From: Arthrobacter humicola
Lineage (GTDB): Bacteria > Actinomycetota > Actinomycetes > Actinomycetales > Micrococcaceae
Assembly (NCBI RefSeq): GCF_022803015.1
Contig: NZ_JAFKON010000008.1
Location: 186,001 to 250,000, forward strand
Length of the DNA stretch: 64,000 nucleotides
Reading direction: 5' to 3'
Part shown: piece after piece, positions 50,964 through 59,552 of the stretch
Numbering within the stretch: position 1 is the first letter of the stretch
Layout: every line of letters begins with the position of its first letter
Made by a program: the position numbers and the translations under genes
The notes under the pieces: generated by a model
Databases searched by the model: none
What the model was told of the DNA's origin: nothing
The model's input: the letters and a program-made list of their open reading frames with translations, nothing else

Positions 50964-52718
50964 TTGAAACTCGATCTGCTGCTGCGCAACGCGGACATCA
51001 TCACCATGGATGAGCGCCGCCCGCATGCCACCTCGCTGGGAGTCTGGCAGGGCCGGATTGTGGGCCTCGACGACGACCTGGCCGGCCTGGACGCGGCCGA
51101 AGTCCTGGACCTCGGCGGCGCCACCGTGACCCCCGGCTTCATCGACGCCCACTGCCACACCACCTGGTTCGGGCTCGGCCTGGGCGAACTGGACGTCTCC
51201 GCCGCGCGCGGCCTGACGCAGCTCTACGCCCTGCTGGAGGCCGGCATGGCGGCAGACAGCGCGCGGCCTGAGGCAGGGCAAGAGCCCGGGACCGGAGCGG
51301 CGCCGGACTGGCTGCTGGCCACCGGCTTCAGCCAGCAGCAGCACGGCGGCGAGTTCCCGGACATCACCGTTTTGGACCGGATCACGGGAAACCGGCCGCT
51401 GTTCATGCGGCACAACTCCGGGCACATGGCCGTAGTCAACACGGCCGCGCTCCGGCTGGCCGGCGCCGAACCGGCGTCGTTTCCGGATCCCGACGGCGGC
51501 GTCATTGTCCGCGACGCCGACGGCCGCCCCACCGGGCTGGTCCAGGAAACCGCGCAGCAGCTGATCCAGCAGCTGATCCTGCCGTACTCGTCCGAGGCGA
51601 TCGAAGCCGCACTGGACCGGGCCACCACCTACTACGCCGCGGAGGGCATCACGAGCTTCACCGAGGCCGGGATCGGCGGCGGCTGGATCGGCCACAGCCC
51701 CGTGGAGCTGGCCGCCTACCAGCGGGCGGCCTCCGCGGGCAGGCTCCACGCCCGGGCGCAGCTGATGCCCGTTCTGGATGTCCTCCACCCGCTCGGCGGG
51801 CAGCACCCGCCGGGCACCACGCCGGCCGGACTGGATCTGGGCATCGCCAGCGGCTTCGGCGGCGACTTCCTGTCCCTGGGCCCGGCGAAGGTTTTCCTGG
51901 ACGGGTCACTGCTCGGCGAAACGGCCGCGGTCAGCCATGACTACTGCAGCCACGGCGGGACGGACAACACCGGCAACACCGGCTACTTCCAGGCCGAACC
52001 GGACGCGCTCCGGGCAAAGATCGAGGCCGCCTACGCGGCCGGCTGGTCGATCGCGGCGCACGCCATCGGCGACCGCGCCGTTGACCTCGCGATCGACATC
52101 ATCACCGGCTGCGCCGCCAAATACGGCCCCCGGACCGTGCCCAACAGGATAGAACACGCCTCGATGACCCGGCCGGAACAGCTGCAACGGCTGGCCGCCG
52201 CGGACATCGCCGTCACCCCGCAGGCGAGCTTCTTCGCCGACGGCGGGGACGGCATGACGCTGTCCCTCGGCCCGGAACGGCTCGGTTGGGCCTACCGGGC
52301 GGCGTCGTTCCTGTCCGCCGGTGTGACACTCGCCGGCAGCTCCGACCGCCCCGTGGCCGACGGAAACGTGCTCCGCGGCATGCAGGCGTTCGTGGACCGG
52401 CGCACCGCCTCCGGGGCCGTGTTCGGGAACCCGGACGAGCGGCTGGGCCCGCTCCAGGCCTTGGCGGCCTACACCACCGGAGCCGCCGCAGCCACCGGCG
52501 CCTCCGGCGTCAAAGGCTCACTGACCGCCGGAAAGCTGGCCGACTTCACCGTCCTGTCGGGGTCCCCGCTTACCGCGGACAGCATCGCCGAACTCCAGGT
52601 GCTGGCCACCGCCGTCGGGGGGAACTTCACGTTCCGGAGCCCCGGCCTCACGTCCCCGGTTGCGGTCGATTCGGCCGCAACCGGTCCATTCTTCAGCACA
52701 GCCACCAATCGTTCATAG
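50964..52718 (+). CDS. Amidohydrolase, YtcJ / N-substituted formamide deformylase-like
   Basis: This 584-residue hydrolase is of the same amidohydrolase_3 group as the protein at 15813. Metal-ligand segments are DAHCHT near residue 60, AAHAIGDRAV, RIEHASM and GSSDRPVADGN. The last differs from the GSDWAV of the other protein, so the two are not recent duplicates. The start is a TTG at 50964 preceded by AGGTAA. It sits between the aldehyde dehydrogenase and the M20 amidase, so two hydrolytic steps are encoded side by side. The substrate is unknown; amides, formamides and ureido compounds are possibilities. Confidence 0.82.
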   Translation: MKLDLLLRNADIITMDERRPHATSLGVWQGRIVGLDDDLAGLDAAEVLDLGGATVTPGFIDAHCHTTWFGLGLGELDVSAARGLTQLYALLEAGMAADSARPEAGQEPGTGAAPDWLLATGFSQQQHGGEFPDITVLDRITGNRPLFMRHNSGHMAVVNTAALRLAGAEPASFPDPDGGVIVRDADGRPTGLVQETAQQLIQQLILPYSSEAIEAALDRATTYYAAEGITSFTEAGIGGGWIGHSPVELAAYQRAASAGRLHARAQLMPVLDVLHPLGGQHPPGTTPAGLDLGIASGFGGDFLSLGPAKVFLDGSLLGETAAVSHDYCSHGGTDNTGNTGYFQAEPDALRAKIEAAYAAGWSIAAHAIGDRAVDLAIDIITGCAAKYGPRTVPNRIEHASMTRPEQLQRLAAADIAVTPQASFFADGGDGMTLSLGPERLGWAYRAASFLSAGVTLAGSSDRPVADGNVLRGMQAFVDRRTASGAVFGNPDERLGPLQALAAYTTGAAAATGASGVKGSLTAGKLADFTVLSGSPLTADSIAELQVLATAVGGNFTFRSPGLTSPVAVDSAATGPFFSTATNRS

Positions 52719-52727
52719 GGGAAAACC

Positions 52728-53990
52728 GTGACCACTCAGACCTCTTTCAGCACCCGCGACGCCGCGTTCGTGCGGGACTTCCACATCATGAGCGAATTCG
52801 GCGCCACCGAGAACGGCGGCGTGGAACGCCAGGCCGCCAGCGTGCCGGACGGCCAGCAGCGGCAATGGCTCACCGGCCTGCTGGAGGCCAACGGCTTCAC
52901 CGTCCGTTTCGACCGGGCCGGCAACCAGTGGGGCCTGTACGAGGCCGTCCCGGGTGCCCCCTTCGTCGTGGTGGGTTCCCACATGGATTCCCAGCCGACG
53001 GCGGGACGCTACGACGGCGCGTACGGCGTGCTCGCCGCGGCCCATGCGGCGTTCCGGCTCGTGGAGCAGTGGGCCGCGGCCGGGGACGCCGGGCAGCCCC
53101 GGTTCAACATCGCGGTGGTCAACTGGTTCAACGAGGAGGGCTCCCGCTTCAAGCCGTCCATGATGGGCTCCTCCGTCTACACCGGAAAGCTCGAACTCGA
53201 AACCGCGCTGGCCACCACGGATGCGGCCGGAGTCTCGGTCCGCGAGGCCCTGGACGCGATCGGCTGCCGGGGCAGCTACGAGGGCCCCGAAGCCGCGTAC
53301 TGCGCCGAAATCCACATTGAACAGGGCCGGAGCATGGAACGCGAAGGCATCACCATCGGCCTGGTGAACTCCAACTGGGCGGCCAACAAATACGAGTTCG
53401 TGGTCCACGGCGAGCAGGCCCACACCGGCTCCACCGTGATCGCGGACCGGAAGGACGCGCTGCTGGGTGCGTCCATGATGGTGGTCGCCGCGCGGGAACT
53501 CGCCGACACCTTCCCCGGCGTGCTGCACACCTCCGTGGGACAACTGAACGTCTACCCCAACTCGCCCGTCGTGGTGCCGTCCCGGGTGAGCCTGCTGCTG
53601 GACCTGCGCAGCGCCGACGAGGCTGTCCTTGCCGAGGCCGACGCCTTGCTGGACGAGCGGATCGCCGGGATCGAACGGCTGGCGAACGTCACGGTGGAGC
53701 GCAACCACGCCCACACCTGGCCCGTGACCCCCTACCAGCCCGAAGGCGTGGAACTCGCAGCCAAGGTGGCGGCGGACCTGGGCCTGGCGAACAAGCAGGT
53801 CATGACCCTGGCCGGGCACGATTCGACCAACATGAAGGACCTGGTCCCGACGGTGATGCTGTTTGTGCCCAGTGTGGACGGGATCTCCCACAACGAGCAC
53901 GAATACACCACGGACGAGGACATCGTGGCCGGCCTGGCGATGCTCACCGAGGTAGTGAACCGGCTCTGCAACGGGGCGCTGGAGGACTGA
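52728..53990 (+). CDS. M20-family Zn hydrolase (allantoate/N-carbamoyl-amino-acid amidohydrolase-like)
   Basis: This 420-residue dinuclear-zinc hydrolase is of the AmaB/HyuC/AllC group. Metal-ligand and substrate segments are GSHMDSQPTAGRYDGAYGV near residue 85, NWFNEEGSRFKPSMMGS, HIEQGRSMER, GEQAHTGSTVIADR and AGHDSTNM. Family members cleave N-carbamoyl amino acids, allantoate or ureidoglycolate to ammonia and CO2 products. The start is a GTG at 52728, nine bases after the amidohydrolase stop. It is the last gene of the PucR-linked operon. The role of a ureido or amide intermediate is inferred from the family. Confidence 0.88.
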   Translation: MTTQTSFSTRDAAFVRDFHIMSEFGATENGGVERQAASVPDGQQRQWLTGLLEANGFTVRFDRAGNQWGLYEAVPGAPFVVVGSHMDSQPTAGRYDGAYGVLAAAHAAFRLVEQWAAAGDAGQPRFNIAVVNWFNEEGSRFKPSMMGSSVYTGKLELETALATTDAAGVSVREALDAIGCRGSYEGPEAAYCAEIHIEQGRSMEREGITIGLVNSNWAANKYEFVVHGEQAHTGSTVIADRKDALLGASMMVVAARELADTFPGVLHTSVGQLNVYPNSPVVVPSRVSLLLDLRSADEAVLAEADALLDERIAGIERLANVTVERNHAHTWPVTPYQPEGVELAAKVAADLGLANKQVMTLAGHDSTNMKDLVPTVMLFVPSVDGISHNEHEYTTDEDIVAGLAMLTEVVNRLCNGALED

Positions 53991-54023
53991 CCGCGGCCAC
54001 CAAGGGCTGAACTCCACAGGTCC

Positions 54024-54040
54024 TCCGCGGCCGCCGCGGA
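54024..54040. terminator. Short palindrome between convergent genes
   Basis: TCCGCGG (54024-54030), loop CCG, CCGCGGA (54034-54040) is a 7-base stem between the M20 hydrolase stop (53990) and the VOC gene stop (54068). No T-run follows. Confidence 0.35.
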
Positions 54041-54067
54041 ACCCCCAGGCGCATGGCCAGTGCCGTC

Positions 54068-54838
54068 TCAGGCGCCTTCCGGCTTCTGCGAGATCCAGAG
54101 CATCCCCCCGTTGGGGTTCCCAGGCAGGTCAGCCGCGTCCGGGTTGGCCACGTGCAGGGTCCGCCCGAAGGCCTCTTCCGTCAGGCTGACCCGGTGGCCG
54201 GCGGCCGCCAGGCGGTCCCGCAAGCCGGCGAGGTCGCCGGTGTATTCAAACCCCAGGCCGGTCCGGGCGGCGCCGCTGGCGGGCCGGACCATCAGCACAC
54301 CGCCGTTCTTCGCCGTGAAATCCGCGGTTTCGTCGTCGTCCGGGGCCGGCCGCAGCCGGGCGCCCATGTTCCGCAGGGTTTGCGCGGCGGAGGCCGCGTC
54401 CGGCGTGAACCAGACTTCGACGACGGCCAGGGCCGGATCGGCGTCCGCGCACTGCGCGCCGTGGGCGGCCTTGTCCGCGAAGAAGCCGAACCCGTCCTCG
54501 CCCGTGATCCGGCAGGTATCGCCGTGGCGGGCGCTGACCAGCTCGGCCGGGGTGGTCCCGTCCTCCGCGCCGGCCAGATTGGTGCGGCGCGCGAACTCCG
54601 CCAGATCCCCGACCTCGACGCCGAAGTCAGTCTTTCCATCCAGCACGATTCCGGCACCGGCACCGGCATCAGCCCCGGCGGCACCCGCCGCTACCCGGTG
54701 CAGCGCGAGGCGGCCCGAGCCGGCGTCGAACTCCTGCCAGTCGCCGTCGTCGACTGTGCGCACCATGCCGAGGGCGGACAGCAGGCCCTCCCACTGGTCC
54801 ATGCGGGAGGTGTAGTGGATCGGGCGGACGCGCAGCAT
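54068..54838 (-). CDS. VOC (glyoxalase/bleomycin resistance-like) family protein
   Basis: This 256-residue protein has two VOC-type halves. The first begins MLRVRPIHYTSRMDQWEGLLSALGM. The second is seen in DPALAVVEVWFTPDAASAAQTLRNMGARLR and GVLMVRPASG. It lacks an obvious full set of metal ligands, so it could be a binding protein rather than an enzyme. AAGGAGA five bases before the ATG at 54838 decides the start. It is divergent from the YdeI/OmpD-like gene. The function is unknown. Confidence 0.8.
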   Translation of the reverse strand: MLRVRPIHYTSRMDQWEGLLSALGMVRTVDDGDWQEFDAGSGRLALHRVAAGAAGADAGAGAGIVLDGKTDFGVEVGDLAEFARRTNLAGAEDGTTPAELVSARHGDTCRITGEDGFGFFADKAAHGAQCADADPALAVVEVWFTPDAASAAQTLRNMGARLRPAPDDDETADFTAKNGGVLMVRPASGAARTGLGFEYTGDLAGLRDRLAAAGHRVSLTEEAFGRTLHVANPDAADLPGNPNGGMLWISQKPEGA

Positions 54839-54930
54839 GGGATCTCCTTGCGAGGGACGGTTTTTGGCTCCTCCTGACATGGTGCCACCAAAGCACCCCT
54901 CCGGTCAGCACAGCAGGGCACAATGGGGCC

Positions 54931-55530
54931 ATGGCTGCTGAACTTGAGGAATTGCTGGTGAAGGACGCCGCCGAGTGGCGCGCCTGGCTGGAGCAGCACC
55001 ACGCGCAGAGTCCCGGCGTGTGGCTCGTGCTGCACAAAAAGGGCGGATCGGTGACGGAGCTGGACTACGAGGCCGCGCTGCAGGAGGCGCTGTGTTTCGG
55101 CTGGATCGACGGGCAGGGGCGGCGCCGGGACGAGGAAAGCTCATTCCAGCGGATGACCCGGCGGGGACCCAAGAGCGTGTGGTCGGCCCGGAACGTGGAG
55201 CGAATTGACCGCCTGGAGGCGGCGGGGCGGATGGCCCCCGCCGGGCAGGCGGCCGTCGCCGCCGCCAAGGCGGACGGGCGCTGGGAGGCCGCCTATTCGG
55301 GCGCGGCGACGGCGGAGGTCCCGGATGACCTCGCCGCCGCCATCGCGGCGGACCCGCGGGCGCAGGCGATGTTCGAGGTCCTGACGTCCGTGAACCGGTA
55401 TGCGCTGATCTACCGCACCAACTCGGTCAAGCAGGCCTCCACCCGGGAGAGGAAGATCGCCGGGTTCGTGGAGATGCTGGCCAGATTCGACACGCCGTAC
55501 CCGCAGACCAGGCGGCCCCCGGAACCGTAG
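54931..55530 (+). CDS. YdeI/OmpD-associated family protein
   Basis: This 199-residue protein contains YEAALQEALCFGWIDGQGRRRDEESSFQRMTRRGPKSVWSARN, the conserved core of the YdeI/OmpD-associated group (bacteriocin-resistance annotation in some databases). A Lys/Arg-rich C-terminus follows (YRTNSVKQASTRERKIAGFVEML). Its real function is unknown. It stands alone upstream of the PAP2 phosphatase gene. Confidence 0.85.
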   Translation: MAAELEELLVKDAAEWRAWLEQHHAQSPGVWLVLHKKGGSVTELDYEAALQEALCFGWIDGQGRRRDEESSFQRMTRRGPKSVWSARNVERIDRLEAAGRMAPAGQAAVAAAKADGRWEAAYSGAATAEVPDDLAAAIAADPRAQAMFEVLTSVNRYALIYRTNSVKQASTRERKIAGFVEMLARFDTPYPQTRRPPEP

Positions 55531-55609
55531 CGCTCGCCCGCCGCGCATCCCAGAGAATTCCCAGCGGCCTTGCTGGCTGCAGGGAGTTGCCTCTGGCAGG
55601 ATTGGGCGA

Positions 55610-56392
55610 ATGCTCCTTGCCCAGCGTGCCCCGCGACCCCCTGCCCGCCTGCCGCTGCCGTCCCAACAACGGCTCTTCTTCGTGGCAGCGGGCCTGTTAA
55701 TTGCGGGTGAGACGATCTTCTGGACCGTGCTCGCCGCCGTGCAGTCGAACAGCGGCGTGGCTGACCTGGACGGGCCCGTACACGACGGAATAGTGGCGTC
55801 CCGGACCCCCTTGGCCACCGCCATCCTGGCGGCCGTGACCACGGTGACGTCGCCGCTGTGGATGACGGTGATCGGCTGCGCCGTGGCACTGGCCTGGGCG
55901 GTCTTCAAGCGTGAAGTCTGGCGTCCAGCCCTGCTGGTCGGCGCTATGGCGGCCACCTTCGCGGTGTCCACGCTGGTGAAGCACGACGTCGGCCGGAGCC
56001 GGCCCGCCGCCAGCGGGTTCATGCTGGGACCGGACGACGCCCTGTCCTTTCCCTCCGGCCATACCTTCGGGGCCGGCGTCTTCCTGTGCGTCCTCAGTTA
56101 CCTGCTGCTGGCGGCCCGCGGCACGCGGACGGGCAAACGGACGACGTCGGTGCTCGGCTTCGCGGCAGCGGCTGCCGGGACACTGGTGGTTGCCTTCAGC
56201 CGCCTGTACCTGGGGTATCACTGGCTGACGGACGTGCTCGCCTCCATGGGCCTGGCGCTCGCCGTTACCGGGATCGTTATCCTGGCCGACGGGCTGCGCG
56301 CCGCCGCGGCCCCTTCCGGGCAACACCCAGTGGACGCGGGACCGTCAGAGTCCGACGCCCATCGCCTGGGCGATCACCACCGCCGAGGCTGA
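55610..56392 (+). CDS. PAP2-superfamily membrane phosphatase
   Basis: This 260-residue membrane protein has about five hydrophobic segments and the three PAP2 catalytic motifs: KHDVGRSRP, SFPSGHTFG and SRLYLGYHWLTD. The active site faces outward in this family; substrates include phosphatidic acid and polyprenyl diphosphates. The N-terminal 25 residues are Arg/Pro/Leu-rich. The 3' end overlaps the convergent debranching-enzyme gene by 48 bases. The substrate is not deducible. Confidence 0.88.
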   Translation: MLLAQRAPRPPARLPLPSQQRLFFVAAGLLIAGETIFWTVLAAVQSNSGVADLDGPVHDGIVASRTPLATAILAAVTTVTSPLWMTVIGCAVALAWAVFKREVWRPALLVGAMAATFAVSTLVKHDVGRSRPAASGFMLGPDDALSFPSGHTFGAGVFLCVLSYLLLAARGTRTGKRTTSVLGFAAAAAGTLVVAFSRLYLGYHWLTDVLASMGLALAVTGIVILADGLRAAAAPSGQHPVDAGPSESDAHRLGDHHRRG

Positions 56393-58273
56393 GGACCACG
56401 CCTGCGGGTGGCACGACGCCGGATACGGTACCGCGACGCTAGAGTCCTCGGCCCGCACCCCGGCGAACACCTCCGGCAACCGGTGCCCGAAGGAGGCCGC
56501 CGCCGCGATCAGGCCGTCGGCGAGGGTGCGTGCCTCTGCGACGAAACCGTCGGCCAGGAGGCCGCGGATCGCGATGGCGGTGTCGTGGCTCCAGACCGAG
56601 CCGCAGTGGTAGCTGAAGGGCCAAAACCCTGCGGCCCGCCGCGAAATCGTGTGCACGCCGTAGCCGGAGAACAGCTCGGGGCTCACCAGCCGGTCCGCGA
56701 CGATCCGGGCTTCGGCCGCGTCCAGGATGCCCGTGCCCAGCAGATGTCCCATGTTTGAGCCCGGGATGTCCAGGGGGACCCCGTGCCCGTCCAGCGCCAT
56801 GGCCGGGAACGGCCCGCCGTCGTCCTCAACCCAGAAGCGCTCCCGGAACCTGAGCCGGAGGGCCGCGGCGAAGTCGCGCAGCGCCTGAGCGCCCGGTTCC
56901 CCGAACGCGTCGAACAGTTCCGCCGTCTCCATGGCTCCCTGGTACGCGTAGCCCTGCACCTCTGACAGGGCGATAGGACCCTCGGCCTGCCGGCCGTCGC
57001 GGAACTGCATGGCGTCCCGGGAATCCTTCCAGCCCTGGTTGCTTAGGCCGTGGCCCGTGGAGTCACGGTAGCTGAGGAACCCGCCGTTGCCGGCTGCGCC
57101 GTCCGCTCCGGTGGAGCCGGCGGCGAGCAGCCACTCCGCGGCGCGAGCCGCGTTCGGCAGCAGCGACAGCACGGCGTCCTCGTCCCGGCCGGTGCGCCAG
57201 AGTTCACCGAGCAGGCAAAGCCATAACGGGGTGGAATCCACCGCCCCGAAGTACACCGGCGGCAGGCGCAGGTTCTGGCTCTCCAGCACCAGTTCCTTGG
57301 ACCGCAGTTCGTGCAGGATCTTGCCGGGTTCCTCGGCGGCCGCCGCGTCCGTCCGGGTGCCCTGGAAAGCAGCCAGCGCGCGCAGAGTGCCCGCCGCCAG
57401 CCCGTTGTCCGTGCCGGTGTCCAGAGGCAACAACAGCCGCGCAGCCCACAGCGAATCCCGTCCGAACAGCGTGAAGTACCAGGGCGCCCCGGCGGCGATG
57501 AACGGGGCGTCCGGCAGCTGGCGGGTGGCCAGGCGGAGCCCGGCCACGTCATCGAGGGAGTTATCCAGGAGCAGGCCCAGGGCCCCGGCCGGACCGGTCC
57601 GCGGCGGCCGGGCCGCGGGCGGGCGGGCAGCCACCACGGCGTCATCATGGTCGGTGAGGACGGCCTGCCATTCGGCCTCGAACGGCCGGCCCCGGCCCAG
57701 GGCTCCGCGCCAAGCGAGGTGGCCTTCCGGGGTGACGGCGCCGGGGGCCGCGACCGCCAGGGTCTTGCCACCCTCCTGCCAGCGCAGCGTGGACTCATCG
57801 GCAGAGACCGGCGCGGACGGGTCACGGAAGCGGCTGAGGCGGATCTGGGCCATGTCGGTGAAGTCGGCAGCGAGGGCTACGTCGATTTCGACGTCGAGGG
57901 AATCCAGCGAGGTGCGCAGCTGCAGGGTGTGCCGCACCACGCCCGGCGTCACCGTCCAGGTCTGGAGGAGCTCGACGGCGGGATCCTCCGTGGGTCCCGG
58001 GATGCCCCGGACCAGGCCCCGGACGCGCAGGACGCCGCCGGGCTCCGTCTCGACGGTGGCCGGTTCGGGTTCCAGGCCGTTGACGCGCACCAGCGCCCGG
58101 CAGAGCATCCGGGTATCGCCGTGGAGCAGCCCGGTGAACCCGGCCGGATCAGCGGAGTCACCGGCTCCGGGCGCTTTGACCTCACCGGCCAGGCGGCCGT
58201 CAGGGTCGAGCCACAGCTGGGTGGGGGCGGCAACGGAGCAGTGTTGGCGGTGCAGGCCTGGCTGAACAGTCAT
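56345..58273 (-). CDS. Glycogen debranching-type amylo-alpha-1,6-glucosidase
   Basis: This 642-residue protein has an N-terminal glycogen-debranching domain (beta-rich, residues about 20-230, including FTGLLHGDTRMLCRALVRVNG). It is followed by an alpha/alpha toroid with FTLFGRDSLWAARLLLPLDTGTDNGLAAGTLRALAAFQG and GKILHELRSKE. Near the C-terminus are GVHTISRRAAGFWPFSYHCGSVWSHDTAIA and ASCHPQAWSSASAVV. Members hydrolyse alpha-1,6 or related alpha-glucosidic bonds in glycogen-like or plant-derived glucans. It lacks a signal peptide. It is a single gene, not next to other glycogen genes. Confidence 0.85.
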   Translation of the reverse strand: MTVQPGLHRQHCSVAAPTQLWLDPDGRLAGEVKAPGAGDSADPAGFTGLLHGDTRMLCRALVRVNGLEPEPATVETEPGGVLRVRGLVRGIPGPTEDPAVELLQTWTVTPGVVRHTLQLRTSLDSLDVEIDVALAADFTDMAQIRLSRFRDPSAPVSADESTLRWQEGGKTLAVAAPGAVTPEGHLAWRGALGRGRPFEAEWQAVLTDHDDAVVAARPPAARPPRTGPAGALGLLLDNSLDDVAGLRLATRQLPDAPFIAAGAPWYFTLFGRDSLWAARLLLPLDTGTDNGLAAGTLRALAAFQGTRTDAAAAEEPGKILHELRSKELVLESQNLRLPPVYFGAVDSTPLWLCLLGELWRTGRDEDAVLSLLPNAARAAEWLLAAGSTGADGAAGNGGFLSYRDSTGHGLSNQGWKDSRDAMQFRDGRQAEGPIALSEVQGYAYQGAMETAELFDAFGEPGAQALRDFAAALRLRFRERFWVEDDGGPFPAMALDGHGVPLDIPGSNMGHLLGTGILDAAEARIVADRLVSPELFSGYGVHTISRRAAGFWPFSYHCGSVWSHDTAIAIRGLLADGFVAEARTLADGLIAAAASFGHRLPEVFAGVRAEDSSVAVPYPASCHPQAWSSASAVVIAQAMGVGL

Positions 58274-58437
58274 CCGCCTACCCTATGCCGGGCACTGGGC
58301 GGTCTCAATGCGCCACAGCCCGCCGCCGACCGCCTAACATGTCATGGCGTCGGCCGCCGGCCGCCGGAAGGTCCGCCGGCTGATATCGATCCGCTCTCCG
58401 AAGGATGCCTGCCGGGTGCCGGGTCCGGTTGACGGGG

Positions 58438-59517
58438 TCATGGTGCGGTCAGGGCTGATGCCACCGCTGTGCCCAGTTCTTCTGTGGTGGCGTTGCCGCC
58501 CATGTCGGGTGTGAGGGCTTGTTGCCCGCGGGCGAGCACGGTTTCCATAGCGGTGGTGATGGCGGCCGCAGCTTCGGGTTCTCCCAGGTGTTCGAGCATC
58601 ATGGCGGCGCACCAGATTTGCCCGATGGGGTTGGCGATGCCCTTGCCGGCGATATCCGGGGCGGAGCCGTGGACGGGCTCGAAGAGGCTGGGGAACTTGC
58701 GTTCGGGATTGATGTTGCCGCTGGGGGCGATGCCGATGGTTCCGGTGCAGGCCGGTCCGAGGTCGGAGAGGATATCGCCGAAGAGGTTGCTGGCGACGAC
58801 GACGTCGAACCAGTCGGGGTGCATGACAAAGTTAGCGGCCAGGATGTCGATGTGGTACTTGTCCACCTTGATCCCTGGGTACGCGGCGGACATGGCCTGC
58901 ACCCGTTCGTCCCAGTAGGGCATGGTGATGGAGATGCCGTTGCTCTTCGTGGCGGAAGTGAGGTGCTTTTTGGGCCGGCTCTGGGACAGATCGAAGGCGT
59001 ACTTCAGGATCCGGTCCACGCCGGTGCGGGTCATGACGGTTTCCTGGACCACCGTTTCGCGGTCGGTGCCTTCGAAGATCTTCCCGCCGATGCTGGAGTA
59101 TTCGCCTTCGGTATTTTCGCGCACGACGTAGAAGTCGACATCGCCCGGAACCCTCCCGACCAAAGGGCTGGGCACGCCGGGCAGAAGCTTGACCGGGCGC
59201 AGGCTGACGTACTGGTCGAAGTGGCGGCGGAACTGCAGGAGGCTGCCCCACAGTGAAACGTGGTCGGGGACGACGTCAGGCCACCCGACAGCGCCGAAGA
59301 AGATGGAATCGAACTGGTTCAGTTCCTCGAACCATCCGTCGGGCAGCATTTTCCCGTGCCGGGTGTAGTAGTCAGCCGAGGCGTAGTCGAATTGTTCATA
59401 GGTGAGGTTCAGGTCGAACGCTGAGCCGGCGGCGTCCAAGACGCGCAGTCCTTCGGGCACGACTTCGGTGCCGATTCCGTCGCCTGGAATGACTGCGATG
59501 CGGTGGTGTTTCGACAT
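58438..59517 (-). CDS. Tartrate dehydrogenase / D-malate-type dehydrogenase
   Basis: This 359-residue beta-decarboxylating dehydrogenase of the isopropylmalate/isocitrate family has IPGDGIGTEVVPEGL at the N-terminus and the signature LSDLGPACTGTIGIAPSGNIN with FEPVHGSAPDIAGKGIANP. This arrangement is typical of TtuC-like tartrate/D-malate dehydrogenases. It would oxidise L- or meso-tartrate (or D-malate) with NAD. AAGGAT precedes the ATG. It is the last gene of the tartrate operon, 35 bp after the hydroxyacid dehydrogenase. Confidence 0.88.
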   Translation of the reverse strand: MSKHHRIAVIPGDGIGTEVVPEGLRVLDAAGSAFDLNLTYEQFDYASADYYTRHGKMLPDGWFEELNQFDSIFFGAVGWPDVVPDHVSLWGSLLQFRRHFDQYVSLRPVKLLPGVPSPLVGRVPGDVDFYVVRENTEGEYSSIGGKIFEGTDRETVVQETVMTRTGVDRILKYAFDLSQSRPKKHLTSATKSNGISITMPYWDERVQAMSAAYPGIKVDKYHIDILAANFVMHPDWFDVVVASNLFGDILSDLGPACTGTIGIAPSGNINPERKFPSLFEPVHGSAPDIAGKGIANPIGQIWCAAMMLEHLGEPEAAAAITTAMETVLARGQQALTPDMGGNATTEELGTAVASALTAP

Positions 59518-59552
59518 CAGGATCCTTCTTTGTCGTTGTTAGGTATTCGGGG

